Assembly (NCBI GenBank): GCA_018436595.1 | Contig: JAHDLC010000027.1 | Span: 28,939-92,938, forward strand | DNA from: Synergistaceae bacterium | Lineage (GTDB): Bacteria > Synergistota > Synergistia > Synergistales > Aminobacteriaceae | Length of the DNA stretch: 64,000 nt | Reading direction: 5' to 3' | Shown: positions 26,301 through 34,337 of the stretch, piece after piece | How the letters are laid out: the number at the start of each line of letters is the position of its first letter | Numbering within the stretch: position 1 is the first letter of the stretch | Position numbers and translations under genes: made by a program | Notes under the pieces: model-generated | Databases searched by the model: none | What the model was told of the DNA's origin: nothing | Seen by the model: the letters and a program-made list of their open reading frames with translations, nothing else

Positions 26301-28984
26301 AATCGATCCAGCTTCACCCGTCCACGGGAAAAATGCAGTTCCGAGTACTAGACGCCCTCTCCGGGGAACCCGTCCCGGCGTTTTCGGGCTATCTTCTCGA
26401 CAACGGATGGGCCCGGTACGAAAACGGTTCCGCAGAAACGGAGGCCAAGCCCGGAAACAGGAACACGGTCATCAAGGCCCCGGGATACAACGAAACAGGG
26501 TCCTTCTACCCCACGGTCTTTCCTGGAAGAACCGTGACGAGAACCATTTTTCTCAATCCCTCGTCGGGCCGCATAGAATTTTCTGTTCTCGACATGGTCT
26601 CCGGAAAGCCGGTTCCCCGATTCTCAGCCTACCTTCTTGACAACGGATGGGCCCAGTACGAAAACGGTTCCGCGGCTGCGGAAAATCAGCCGGGGAAGAG
26701 AAATACCGTTATCAAGGCATCCGGATACAAAGAAACCGGCTCCTTCTATCCTGCCGTTTTTCCGGGAAGGACCATCAGGCGCACTGTTTACCTTGCCCCC
26801 TCCACCGGAAAACTCAAATTATCTGTTAAAGACGGTCTGACCGGAAAGCCACTTCCCGTTTTTTCCGCCTACCTGCTGGACGGAGGATGGGCCCAGTACC
26901 GGGACGGGAAGGGCTCCTCGGAGGCCCAGCCGGGGAACAGGAATACGGTCGTCAAGGCACCGGGATACTTCGAAACGGGGTCATTCTATCCCACCGTTTT
27001 CCCCGGAAAAACTACGGAGCGCACTCTTTTTCTCCAGCCTTCACTGGGACGGGCTGATTTTTCCGTGGCGGACGTCCTCACGGGAGAACCCCTGCCGGCC
27101 TTTTCCGCGTATCTTCTCGACAGCGGGTGGGCACGGTACGAAAACGGAAAAGCCTCCGCAGAAGCCCAGCCGGGAAACAGGAACACGGTGATCAAGGCGG
27201 ATGGCTACTTCGAAGCAGGGTTTTACCCCACGGCTTTTCCTGGCCGCTCAACCACGCACACCGTGTATCTTCATCCCAGAGAACCTCTTGGCCAGGTGAA
27301 CCTGAAAGGAATAGACCTGGTTTCAGGGGAAACAGTGAACAACGTCACCTTCCAGCCCCATGGAGAATCTCCTCTCAGAGCTCCCGGAGGCACAGCCCTC
27401 CATTCATCCCTGACTCATTTCAGACACCAATGGTTCCGGGCCTCTTCCCCCGGATATAAAGGCAATGACGCCCCCGGCTTTTTCACCTCGGGCCGCAGGG
27501 ACGTCGAACTGGCCATCCCTCTGGAACGGATCGTCCCGCCGGGAAAAGGGAATCTTCTCGTAACGGTGGCTGATTCCGAAGGAAAAACCCTTTCCGGTGC
27601 GGCTGTTACCCTCTCCTGTACCGGGACGGCAGTCCGCGGGAAAACCAACGCGGCGGGACAGATCCTCTTCAGGAACGTGCCGTCGGGAATACATACCCTC
27701 TCCGCGTCGGCAAAAGGATACGGGAAGAGCAGTTCGCGAACCGCCGTGGAAGGCGGGGAAACGGAAAAGACCGCGCTGAAGCTGTCCCTTCTGTCGGAAC
27801 TCCGGCCCCATGCTCCTTTCTCTCCCGTCATCATCAGCGTTCCTTCGGACGAGATCCTGAGGCCGGGAGAAAGAAAAATCCTCCGGGCCGTTCTGGAAAA
27901 CAGGGGAGATGAGGGCGGGAGGACTTTCTGTTCCCTCGAGATCCCCGATATGGGAAGAATCGTCAGGGAAACAGTGCTTGGACCGGGCGAACGGGCGGAA
28001 GTTCCTTTCGAAGTCCTGGTTCCGGAAGACAGTGTCAATTCCAGGGTGTACGCCCTTGTGAAGGCCGGGGACCAGTCAAAACGGGGGGTGCTCTCCATCG
28101 AGGCACCCAAATTCACTCTCTCCGCGCGAACGGGCAGGGAAACCTACCTGGAGGGTGACGTTCTGGATCTTGAAGTGGAAGTGACCTCCGACTCGGGAGA
28201 TGGGGAATACCAGGTCCGGGCTTCCTTCAACGAGGAGACCCGCCTGGAAGCGGTAAAATTCTCCGGAGGAAAAGGAAAGGTTCTGTTCCGGGACATACCT
28301 GTCTCTTTCAGGGGGAACAAGCTCTTCTACGGCCTTTACCATGTCTCGGGACGGTCCATATTGCTCAATGCACTCCAGGTCCAGGACGGGTCAGGAGACG
28401 TCCATCTTGTTCCGGAAAAACAGCAGTACATGGCGGGGGAAACTGTACGGATCCGGATCTCCGGAAAAGCGGGAGAACCCCTTTCGGTCGCCTCCCTGCT
28501 CCTCCCCGGCGGAATACCAGGCGCTGAGGGAGTGAAGGAAATAACCCCGGGATCCGACGGTACGGCGATACTTGATGTTCCCCTTCCCCGAGCCATAGCG
28601 ACGGGATCCTACCCCTTCAGGTGCGGTGAACGTTCCGTGAACGTTGACGTCCGGGGGACGGAAACGAAAATACTGGACAGGCGCCTGGAAGAAGAAAACG
28701 GGGAAAATGCCGGGCTGCTTTTATTCTGGAAAGCGACCTCGAGCGGGGAGATCCCGTGCACATGGTCAGTGGAGGCGTTCCCTCCGGATGAAGAAGGGTA
28801 TGTGCTTGCGGAAGGGAAGATCACTCTGAAAGGAGAATGGGGCGACTACATAATCCGGGTCGAACCGGAAGACGACGAACCCTGTGATTTTCTGCTCCGC
28901 CTGGAAGCCGATATTCTTTCACCCTCAGGGATACCTCTCGCAGAAATACGGTATTCCAGGGCAGAAAGGGAAAAGCAACCATAG
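20396..28984 (+). CDS. Giant secreted multidomain repeat protein (about 2,862 residues)
   Basis: The start is ATG 20396, giving a signal peptide (about 1-36). In order: residues 100-190 with a nucleotidyltransferase-like GS-x7-DID pattern near 118-129; a Lys-rich helical region (190-440); a Gly-rich hydrophobic region (445-590); a GATase/ThuA-like alpha/beta segment (about 780-960); Ig-like stretches (1040-1280); several carboxypeptidase-regulatory-like beta domains (1280-1890); five consecutive 80-residue repeats (1898-2298) with the core FSAYLLDNGWA and GSFYPTVFPG; a degenerate sixth copy; another regulatory-like domain; and beta-rich C-terminal domains. There is no LPXTG, SLH domain or C-terminal anchor. 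It looks like a cell-surface or periplasmic structural or adhesive protein. Its function is unknown. Confidence 0.85.
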   Translation: MKTAGTRHYGKFFSLFFLFTLLALHLFSFGGQALGASLEEEMLSELGKVRDSFAASEPQRGQFSDEGSYSSARKKWLNDFQKASDGVRTIYKNRDGRFTEIKDAIKSAGMEKEFLNSGSAPKTPSSDIDLTEMKPGSAKKLANQLNSKGYSIRPDPNVPGRYVDPAKKLVIWETPPNLRTGSPEWRNWVTSRAGSEDTFSTAGGLFETSGGKVGAKDPAGAVLDNVKKAMEAGIGKNPAGGEIDSKTVGKSVKKAMEWTGTTPKKGEAAEFARQAENLRKGRSWEEAGITSPNDPPEVKNKKIRQWLDKAQDSLSKSYQKAQRQSQKITDGKVKELTEILNKKPPMSKADQKTWRKLTDELHTISKSNGETLRNIAEKAPEIGGKITKQQVRTNPDGTVTDLKTGKTMTRSQFADRTAPGTKRTVPKVIKPELPKKPAVPTPPPPSKLVKVGTGIIMIYQGYEALKAYSDYLDKAAREDPENFGLLTVGKGIGYGVATLFGIPGLIQMGEQIGLSTREQYLKDLREGKEWLLPPAVWAGAYAAWEFGKSVTIGPLISGGEAILEGYGLAGDLLDARKAAQRALDMKQRLDTAYKPLSDLMTHVIGGPLPPIWEKNRWKYYRIFKPILDDPEALDKLMKTPAGKDLWKWMKEYKDKRAKELGITFGSPGADNPDDNDNIGKALLALPPQERGLYLRAAEKGNTFVINFLSSRNRGAFAEPLGPETLGAFLQASKSDERVAFEAPFSEEQRAAAEEIYRDLLKAVAETPDVAILSSGYAKGAAALLGQSEPATLLQPGEAGESLEKFRLLILPSGSLSDWSLSETFRNAVEKYVSSGGTLLAFSQQLGKEYAVLPGKVTAYGFAEDQSCQYASARITASNGAFCSMTTPTPDFNVDGYFLDYPAESEIWLSRTKNDQPCMISFSWGKGRVVLSTLYLDWAAGNHQGTVHERLFFRDLVSFLLDKAPVLTHEGKTVRVALPEPETGDRGISFSPLLFGPDGAEIEVSPQPAAGKELDLSLSGVPGFYRLGGVFTDGSGKKTGETFPRTRFGLSVLPKGISDAGNGQRNGVSVSVASDLENYIRGAEGRFSILLWNRGTEEKTVRIDWRFPHNSGSAPGAEKEKYAGSNTLVLKPEMRETINLSIPIVNTDGIDRLWVDVYDGRTREKISTVSKGFYTKSPSAEISVLLSGRTFPEGSALKGEVTFKNPFRARGTGTLRIRTADSAGKTAVDEEMDFEVSEDGATVPFQVSLPENTFSGECSLQAFVVLRGTVVGVGSASFTYTGRPYALKGKITDRITGAPVSGSEVEFHLGDTSFKGKTDGGGIFEVDLPDGRYSIEASAEGFNIFSADAVIAPEDRAEYPIALLPFGKGEGTGMVSGRVFDRVTGDPVPGCLIDIFRGNEKYTVQSDATARYSLALLPGDYLARCFVEGQSWSSSEFPFRITEGWEQHLDLYPPLGKIRLRVLDAISEKEVGNVSAILKTADLSKEDGWNRDISFAVNGGPTALTAPGRRALRVSADGYRMLETEILAGERAGENLLYLTPKKGSLKVVCADLVSEAPLAGVAVSAGRPGQPASEMKKTGEDGGCIFSLEDGRWVFSVEAEGYSTLSTEWYSSVHPEAEVPEVKLYLSRDTQKKPGSARLAVLDRMTSSPVTGASVEVTAPSGFQQGVTDDNGRVTLAIPDGRVALRFTREGYASLETELFNSYLDEAERVFYLDSDSAKAAFLVRDGITGNILEGVRVFRVEGEAGHDLGITGTGGILETSMPRGGFSFRFELDGYDPLITGFHISGNGKDDRSVEEVFLSPQKNPHSFRGIVKTPAGEPLPGVSITMKQKETTISLQSLGDGTFALTPVPGPIDLTFTSAGYHELKTQTYFSRGVLPPEEEEFFLFPSDSPYPDAPGRILFSAMDALTGEPLKRFSAFLLDNGWAGYHNGTAATESRPGNRNTVIQCEGYYETGSFYPTVFPGKTVKKSIQLHPSTGKMQFRVLDALSGEPVPAFSGYLLDNGWARYENGSAETEAKPGNRNTVIKAPGYNETGSFYPTVFPGRTVTRTIFLNPSSGRIEFSVLDMVSGKPVPRFSAYLLDNGWAQYENGSAAAENQPGKRNTVIKASGYKETGSFYPAVFPGRTIRRTVYLAPSTGKLKLSVKDGLTGKPLPVFSAYLLDGGWAQYRDGKGSSEAQPGNRNTVVKAPGYFETGSFYPTVFPGKTTERTLFLQPSLGRADFSVADVLTGEPLPAFSAYLLDSGWARYENGKASAEAQPGNRNTVIKADGYFEAGFYPTAFPGRSTTHTVYLHPREPLGQVNLKGIDLVSGETVNNVTFQPHGESPLRAPGGTALHSSLTHFRHQWFRASSPGYKGNDAPGFFTSGRRDVELAIPLERIVPPGKGNLLVTVADSEGKTLSGAAVTLSCTGTAVRGKTNAAGQILFRNVPSGIHTLSASAKGYGKSSSRTAVEGGETEKTALKLSLLSELRPHAPFSPVIISVPSDEILRPGERKILRAVLENRGDEGGRTFCSLEIPDMGRIVRETVLGPGERAEVPFEVLVPEDSVNSRVYALVKAGDQSKRGVLSIEAPKFTLSARTGRETYLEGDVLDLEVEVTSDSGDGEYQVRASFNEETRLEAVKFSGGKGKVLFRDIPVSFRGNKLFYGLYHVSGRSILLNALQVQDGSGDVHLVPEKQQYMAGETVRIRISGKAGEPLSVASLLLPGGIPGAEGVKEITPGSDGTAILDVPLPRAIATGSYPFRCGERSVNVDVRGTETKILDRRLEEENGENAGLLLFWKATSSGEIPCTWSVEAFPPDEEGYVLAEGKITLKGEWGDYIIRVEPEDDEPCDFLLRLEADILSPSGIPLAEIRYSRAEREKQP
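26087..27289 (+). repeat. Five tandem 240-bp in-frame repeats inside the giant gene
   Basis: Copies begin at 26087, 26327, 26567, 26807 and 27047, each exactly 240 bp except the last, which lacks one codon (FEAGFYPT instead of FETGSFYPT). Each copy encodes a beta-type domain starting G(R/K)xxFSVxD and ending FPGxTxxRTxxLxPS. Identity between copies is high at the DNA level too, implying recent duplication or ongoing gene conversion. A degenerate sixth copy follows from 27290. Confidence 0.92.
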
Positions 28985-29011
28985 CCGGCCCTGCATCCGG
29001 CCCATAATTTC

Positions 29012-29046
29012 CGCGGGGAACGGCATAAAGCCGTTTCCCGTTTTCG
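29012..29046 (+). terminator. Terminator after the giant protein gene
   Basis: The stem GGGGAACGGC / GCCGTTTCCC (one G-U pair) with loop ATAAA is followed by GTTTTCGT. It lies about 30 bp after the stop codon. Confidence 0.7.
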
Positions 29047-29047
29047 T

Positions 29048-29055
29048 GCTATAAT
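29048..29055 (+). promoter_or_regulatory. Extended -10 promoter of the downstream aminotransferase gene
   Basis: TG-C-TATAAT is an extended -10 element with a perfect hexamer at 29050-29055. It predicts transcription from about 29062, giving an 80-nt leader before ATG 29142. Confidence 0.6.
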
Positions 29056-29141
29056 ATACCCGTATTGTAGACTTTTTTGCTTCTATGGCGTAAACTCCGA
29101 ATTATTGATTAAAACAGGAACAAATCAAGGGAGGCGAAGAA

Positions 29142-30365
29142 ATGAGCGGGATTTGGCAGGACAACTTCAGTTCCATTGCGAAGAACAACCGGCCGTCGCC
29201 GATCCGGGAAATGCTGGCAGTGATCAAGCAGCCCGGCATGATCTCCTTCGCGGGGGGCATGCCTGCCCCGGAAGTGTTCCCGGTGGACCAGTTCTATGAA
29301 GGAGCCCACATACTCAGGGACCAGGGCAGTGAACTTCTTCAGTACGGCACTACCGAAGGCTATCCTCCTCTCAAGGAATTTCTTGCAGAATGGACTGCCC
29401 CCCGGATGGGGCGGAAGGCCGCACCTGAAGAAATGCTCATCACCACAGGTTCCCAGCAGGCCCTTGACCTCTTCGCATGGTCAATGATCGACAAGGGGGA
29501 TTATATCATTACCGAAGATCCCTCCTACCTTGCGGCTCTCACGGTGTTCTTCAACCACGGCGGCAGCTTTCTCGGCGTCCCCACTGACCGGGACGGTATG
29601 CAGGTTGACCTTGTCCCCGGCATCATCGAGAAAGCCAGGTCCGAAGGAAAAAAGATCAAGTTCATCTACACCATCGTGAACTTCCACAATCCCGGCGGCT
29701 CCACCATGTCTGTGGAGCGGCGCAAAAAGCTGGTGGAGATATCCAAACAATACAATATCCCCATTTTCGAGGACGACCCTTACGGATACGTCAGGTACGA
29801 AGGCCAACACCTGCCGTCCATATTCTCCTTCCATGACCAGGGCGGGGTGATCTATGCCGGGTCCTTCTCGAAAATCCTCTCCCCCGGAACCCGCGTAGGC
29901 TGGGTAACCGGCCCGAAGGAGATCATCCGGAACCTCACCGTGTTCAAACAGGGAACGGACCTCTGCTCCAGCCCAATCACCCAGGCACTGGTGGCGGAGT
30001 ACTGCATCAACGGCCACCTCGACCGTCACCTTCCCGTGATCATCGGCAACTACAGGGTGAAGCGGGACGCTATGGAGAAGAGCTTCGAAAAACACCTCGC
30101 ACCCCTTGGAGTCACGTGGGTCAAGCCCGAAGGAGGCTTCTTCTACTGGCTGAAGTTCCCCACGGTAAACACCAACGACCTTTTTAAAAAGGCCATCGAC
30201 AAGAAGGTGGCCTTCGTTCCCGGTGATCCCTTCTGCCCCACTGCCGGCACGGGGATCCACAATGCCAGACTGTGCTACACCTTCCCGTCCCCGGAAATCA
30301 TCGAAGAGGGCGTGAAGCGTCTCGCCGAAGCAGTCACCGAACTCGCCATTCCGGCTGTTCACTGA
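29142..30365 (+). CDS. PLP-dependent aminotransferase, 2-aminoadipate/MocR-related class I type
   Basis: The 407-residue protein carries TTGSQQALDLF, the NFHNPGG loop, FEDDPYGYVRYEG and the PLP lysine in GSFSKILSPGTRVGW. These are typical of the LysN/2-aminoadipate aminotransferase branch, which acts broadly on hydrophobic, aromatic and long-chain acidic amino acids with 2-oxoglutarate. AGGGAGG lies 7 nt before the ATG. It forms a single-gene unit between two terminators. It could feed glutamate to the two GDHs. Confidence 0.9.
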   Translation: MSGIWQDNFSSIAKNNRPSPIREMLAVIKQPGMISFAGGMPAPEVFPVDQFYEGAHILRDQGSELLQYGTTEGYPPLKEFLAEWTAPRMGRKAAPEEMLITTGSQQALDLFAWSMIDKGDYIITEDPSYLAALTVFFNHGGSFLGVPTDRDGMQVDLVPGIIEKARSEGKKIKFIYTIVNFHNPGGSTMSVERRKKLVEISKQYNIPIFEDDPYGYVRYEGQHLPSIFSFHDQGGVIYAGSFSKILSPGTRVGWVTGPKEIIRNLTVFKQGTDLCSSPITQALVAEYCINGHLDRHLPVIIGNYRVKRDAMEKSFEKHLAPLGVTWVKPEGGFFYWLKFPTVNTNDLFKKAIDKKVAFVPGDPFCPTAGTGIHNARLCYTFPSPEIIEEGVKRLAEAVTELAIPAVH

Positions 30366-30390
30366 AAACACATTTTTTTAGGAGCCTCTG

Positions 30391-30420
30391 CTCCCTCCCC
30401 GGCGGGGAGGGAGTTTTTTT
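30391..30420 (+). terminator. Strong Rho-independent terminator after the aminotransferase
   Basis: A perfect 10-bp GC stem (CTCCCTCCCC / GGGGAGGGAG) with a 3-nt loop is followed by seven T. Confidence 0.95.
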
Positions 30421-30493
30421 CTGCACCCGGGGGCGATTTGATGTAAGATACGGAACAAGGCGAGAAGCCGGAAAATCAGGGGAGGAGAGAGCG

Positions 30494-31903
30494 ATGGATT
30501 CCAGGAGTCCGCACAGCGTTACACAAGATACCATAGCGGCCATTGCCACGGCGTGGGGAGAAGCCGGCATTGCCATTGTCCGCCTGTCAGGCCCAGAAGC
30601 GCGCAGGCTGGCGGACAGGCAGCTTGTCCTCACCGTCCCCCTTTCGGGAACTCCGCCGCGGTACCTCCGGAACGGCTTTCTTCTCGACGAAAAAGGAGAG
30701 GCCATCGACCAGGTGCTTGCCGTTTGGTTCGCCCCCCCCAAAAGCTACACGGGGGAGGAAGTGGTGGAAATTCACACCCACGGCGGAACCCTGGTGGCAC
30801 AAAAATGCCTGGAACTTCTCCTCTGCCGGGGAGCCCGCCTCGCCGAGCCCGGTGAGTTCACGAAAAGGGCTTTTCTCTCCGGGCGAATCGACCTGACCCA
30901 GGCGGAGGCCGTCCTGGGAATTATCCGTTCACGAAGCGACGAGGCTCTCAGGGCTGCCGCCCGGACGCTCAAGGGAGAACTCGCTTCCTTCGCGAGGGAC
31001 ATTTACGACGAACTGCTGGCTCTTTCAGGAAAAATGGAAGTTTCTCTCGACTTTCCGGAGGAAGACCTGCCCTACGGGAACGACGAGGATACGGGCCATT
31101 CCCTTCTGGCAATACGCCAGAGCCTGGAGGACCTGCTGGACCGCTGCGCCACGGGATTTCTTCTCCGGGAGGGGATCAGGGTGGCCATCGTGGGCAGGCC
31201 GAACGTGGGTAAATCTTCCCTTCTCAACGCCCTCCTCAGGGAATCGCGGGCAATCGTCACGGCGATTCCCGGCACCACCAGGGACCTCATTGAGGAAGTA
31301 CTCACCTACCGGGGAATTCCCCTCCGGCTGGTGGACACGGCGGGGTTGGGGGATCCCTCCGACGAGGTGGAGGCCATCGGTATCTCCCTGGCCGAGGAGG
31401 CCTTCAAAAATGCCGACGTGCGCATCTGGGTGGCCGACGGAAGCACTCCTCCGGCGCCCTTCGATTTTGACATGGCGGAGCGGCTGCGGGATCTCGTCCA
31501 CGTGGTGGCAGTGAACAAATCAGACCTTCCTCCCGGAAGGGAGGATACCGGAAGAACCACCGAGGAGGCTATCTCCGAACTTCTGCCCGAGAGCCCTGTG
31601 CTATCGATTTCGGCGAAGAAAGGCACCGGACTGGATAATCTGAAGGATGCCGTGGTCTCCTCCATCGCAGGCGGCGGGGCTCTGGATTCGGGGCTGAACG
31701 CCTCCGCCAGGCAGGTGAACGAGATTCGTGCAGCCATCGGTTTTCTCAGGGATGCCTCCGAAGCCCTGGAATCCGGGCTTGGGCAGGACATCGCAGGATC
31801 CGGCCTTGCAGAGGCCCGGTCAGCCATGGAGCGCCTCCTGGGCATTACCGGAGACGACACCCTGCTCGACTACATTTTCAGCCAGTTCTGCGTCGGGAAA
31901 TAA
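30494..31903 (+). CDS. mnmE: tRNA uridine-5-carboxymethylaminomethyl modification GTPase MnmE
   Basis: The 469-residue protein starts at ATG 30494 behind GGAGGAG; the longer open frame to 30272 overlaps the previous gene. It has the N-terminal folate-binding domain (DTIAAIATAWGEAGIAIVRLSG region), a helical domain, an inserted G domain with GRPNVGKSSLL, DTAGLGD and NKSD, and the invariant C-terminal FCVGK with its catalytic cysteine. With MnmG it adds carboxymethylaminomethyl to U34 of tRNAs. MnmG is not in this window. The full set of motifs makes the assignment firm. Confidence 0.97.
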   Translation: MDSRSPHSVTQDTIAAIATAWGEAGIAIVRLSGPEARRLADRQLVLTVPLSGTPPRYLRNGFLLDEKGEAIDQVLAVWFAPPKSYTGEEVVEIHTHGGTLVAQKCLELLLCRGARLAEPGEFTKRAFLSGRIDLTQAEAVLGIIRSRSDEALRAAARTLKGELASFARDIYDELLALSGKMEVSLDFPEEDLPYGNDEDTGHSLLAIRQSLEDLLDRCATGFLLREGIRVAIVGRPNVGKSSLLNALLRESRAIVTAIPGTTRDLIEEVLTYRGIPLRLVDTAGLGDPSDEVEAIGISLAEEAFKNADVRIWVADGSTPPAPFDFDMAERLRDLVHVVAVNKSDLPPGREDTGRTTEEAISELLPESPVLSISAKKGTGLDNLKDAVVSSIAGGGALDSGLNASARQVNEIRAAIGFLRDASEALESGLGQDIAGSGLAEARSAMERLLGITGDDTLLDYIFSQFCVGK

Positions 31904-31907
31904 TCCG

Positions 31908-31932
31908 ATGGGAGGAGCCCCGAAGCTCCTCC
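31908..31932. terminator. Hairpin between convergent mnmE and pepA
   Basis: GGGAGGAGC pairs with GCTCCTCCC around a short CCCGAA loop, between the two stop codons. There is no T-run on either strand. Confidence 0.5.
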
Positions 31933-31945
31933 CCACCCCGGAATA

Positions 31946-33409
31946 CTAGCGGAGAGACAAAAGATACTGCAGACATGTCCTGACGCCGAACCCGCTGGCC
32001 CCCTTGCTGTAGACCGAATACTCATCCTTGTTGAAGTCCACCCCGGCAATGTCGAGATGGGCCCAGGAGATCCCTTCCCCGACGAATTCACGAAGAAACC
32101 GTGCCGCAAAGATGGCCCCGCCGTACCTGCTCCCTGAATTCACCAGGTCCGCAACAGGGGACTTCATGGATTCCGCGATTCTCTCATCATCGTCGGGAAG
32201 GCGCCACAGCCTTTCTCCCCTTGTCTTTCCGGCTTCGAGAAGACTCCCGGCCAGGCTTTCGTCGGGTGTGAAGAGCCCTGCAATGGACGTTCCCAGGGCG
32301 ACAGCGCAGGCCCCGGTCAGGGTGGCCATGTCGATGATGACATCCGGGCGAAGTTCCGAGGCGTAGCTCAGGGCGTCGGCGAGGACGAGCCGCCCCTCGG
32401 CGTCTGTGTTGTCGATTTCTACTGTTTTGCCGTTCCTCATCCGGAGAATGTCGTCAGGGCGGAACGCCTTTCCGCCCGGCATATTCTCCGCAAGGGCCAC
32501 GATTCCGTGAACCTCCACTGGAAGCTTCATCTTCGCCGCCGCACGGAGGAGTGCAAAAACATTGCATGCCCCGGATTTATCGCTCTTCATGGACCGGATG
32601 AAGTCCCCCGGTTTGAGGTTCAGCCCCCCGCTGTCAAAGGTGATGCCCTTCCCGACGAAGACCACTTTCCGCAAGGGGGCACCCTCGGGTTTCCAGGAAA
32701 GCCTGACCAGCCTCGGAGGTGTGGACGACCCCATTCCCACGGAATAGAGACCCTCCATCCCCTCTTCAAGAATTTTTCTTTCGTCCCAGACTTCCACCTC
32801 GAGGCCGAAATCACGGGCTTCTGCCAGGGCGTACTCCGCCAGCGTCTGCGGATTGGACCTGTTCCCCGGCTCGTTCGCAAGATCCCGTGCCATGTTCTGG
32901 GTGCAGGCGAGCATTTTCCCCAGGGAAAGCCCGTCGTCGTCTCCGCCGTACAGGACGAATTCACCGGGTTCGGGAAGCCTGTCCTCATCCTTCCGGGTCT
33001 TGTATTTTTCAAAGGAATAGCTTCCGAGCTCAGCTCCCTCCCCCACCGCACAGCTAGCGTTCCGGTCCGGAAGAACCGGGAGAACGGCCGAAATACGGGA
33101 GATCCCGTCTCCCTTCGCTCGCCGGACTAGCTCCGCGGTCCTGGAGCGGAGGCTGTCTTCCCCCAAATCCTTCCTCTCGCCGAGGCCGACAAGGTAGATG
33201 CGGGAAAGGGGAGAACCCGGAAGGGTCACCTTCGCTATTTTTCCTTTTTTTGCCTTGAACGAGGGATCCTCGAGAAGGGCAGCCGCAGCCGCTTCGTTCC
33301 CGGGTGAAAGAATCCCTTCCGGGAGAGATTCTCCCGAAAATACATACAGAGCCACTGCCCCGCTCCCGGACACAATTCCGCCGGTAAGAGGGGATGCAGT
33401 TATCTTCAT
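31946..33409 (-). CDS. pepA: Leucyl aminopeptidase (M17 family)
   Basis: The 487-residue protein starts at ATG 33409 behind GGGAG; the longer frame to 33502 runs back into the EamA gene. The C-terminal catalytic domain contains GKGITFDSGGLNLKP and the M17 signature NTDAEGRL, with the two-zinc ligands and catalytic Lys/Arg; the N-terminal domain is the usual macro-like fold. It removes N-terminal residues from peptides in the cytoplasm, in keeping with peptide fermentation. It is the last gene of a likely htpG - eamA - pepA operon, 22 bp after the exporter gene. Confidence 0.95.
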   Translation of the reverse strand: MKITASPLTGGIVSGSGAVALYVFSGESLPEGILSPGNEAAAAALLEDPSFKAKKGKIAKVTLPGSPLSRIYLVGLGERKDLGEDSLRSRTAELVRRAKGDGISRISAVLPVLPDRNASCAVGEGAELGSYSFEKYKTRKDEDRLPEPGEFVLYGGDDDGLSLGKMLACTQNMARDLANEPGNRSNPQTLAEYALAEARDFGLEVEVWDERKILEEGMEGLYSVGMGSSTPPRLVRLSWKPEGAPLRKVVFVGKGITFDSGGLNLKPGDFIRSMKSDKSGACNVFALLRAAAKMKLPVEVHGIVALAENMPGGKAFRPDDILRMRNGKTVEIDNTDAEGRLVLADALSYASELRPDVIIDMATLTGACAVALGTSIAGLFTPDESLAGSLLEAGKTRGERLWRLPDDDERIAESMKSPVADLVNSGSRYGGAIFAARFLREFVGEGISWAHLDIAGVDFNKDEYSVYSKGASGFGVRTCLQYLLSLR

Positions 33410-33431
33410 TGAATCCACGCTCCCTGAATAT

Positions 33432-34337
33432 TTATTTTTCCCCGGCAGGGGATGGTCTTTTTTTCGTGTTGACGAACCAGACTCCTGTGAAGACGAGGAC
33501 ACCTCCGGCGATCATGGAGAGAGTGACGTTTTCGCCGAGAAAAGCCGCCGAAAGAAGCACGGCCACCACGGGATTGATGTAGAGGAAAACTCCCGCTTCC
33601 GAAGCGGGAAGCTCCCGGAGGGCATCGTACCAGAAAAGGTAGGCCAGGGCGGAGCAGCATACCCCGAGGAACAGGATATTGGCCCAAGCCCCGGCGGAAA
33701 TGGATGGAATCTCCAAAGCCCCTCCCGAAAAGAAAAAGGGAAGGGTAGCGAACAGCCATCCGAAAGAAAGGGCGTAAGCCATCCCGAGTTCCGGAGAGGT
33801 TTTCCGGAGGGCCTTCCTGGAAAATACGGAAAAAAGCCCCCATGAAAAGACGCTGACCACCATGAGCAGCTCCCCCGGGCTGTAGCCTCTCCTCAGGAAT
33901 ACGCCGGGGTCGCCTTTCGAGAGAATGACCAGGACACCGAAGGCCGCGAGAAGGATACCGCCTTTCTTTCTTCCGTCGAGCCTCTCGCCGAGAATAAGGG
34001 CCCCCAGGAGGGCAATGGCGATGGGGTTCGCCGCCACAATGAGCCCCGACATGCCCGCAGACACGGTCCGCAGGGCATAGGCCTGGAGGGCGTTGTGAAA
34101 AAAGACCCCGAGAAAGCCCAGCCCCGCGAAGACGGCCGCTTCCCTCAGGGGAAGAAGCCGCATCCTTCCCCTGAGAAGAAGAAACAGGAGCAGGGCCGAC
34201 ACCCCAGTACCGAAGCGGAGCCAGATCAGGGTGGTGAAGGAGACCTCAGCGACTGCGGCCTTGATGGAAGGCAGCGAGCCTCCCCATGCCACCACCGCGA
34301 TAAAGGCCTTGAGCCGAGCCTTTGCGGTGGGTGTCAT
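33432..34337 (-). CDS. EamA-domain (DMT superfamily) transporter
   Basis: The 301-residue membrane protein has about ten predicted transmembrane segments arranged as two EamA repeats, for example GMSGLIVAANPIAIALLGALILGE in the first (shown as family pattern, residues ~90-113) and EAGVFLYINPVVAVLL in the second. Relatives export amino acids or other metabolites. Its ATG overlaps the htpG stop by 4 bp (ATGA), so translation is coupled. The substrate cannot be predicted. Confidence 0.88.
   Translation of the reverse strand: MTPTAKARLKAFIAVVAWGGSLPSIKAAVAEVSFTTLIWLRFGTGVSALLLFLLLRGRMRLLPLREAAVFAGLGFLGVFFHNALQAYALRTVSAGMSGLIVAANPIAIALLGALILGERLDGRKKGGILLAAFGVLVILSKGDPGVFLRRGYSPGELLMVVSVFSWGLFSVFSRKALRKTSPELGMAYALSFGWLFATLPFFFSGGALEIPSISAGAWANILFLGVCCSALAYLFWYDALRELPASEAGVFLYINPVVAVLLSAAFLGENVTLSMIAGGVLVFTGVWFVNTKKRPSPAGEK

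Noticed and set aside
26087..27289. Tandem 240-bp units as a CRISPR or satellite array
   Set aside because: Units are in frame, contiguous without spacers and code for a conserved protein domain.
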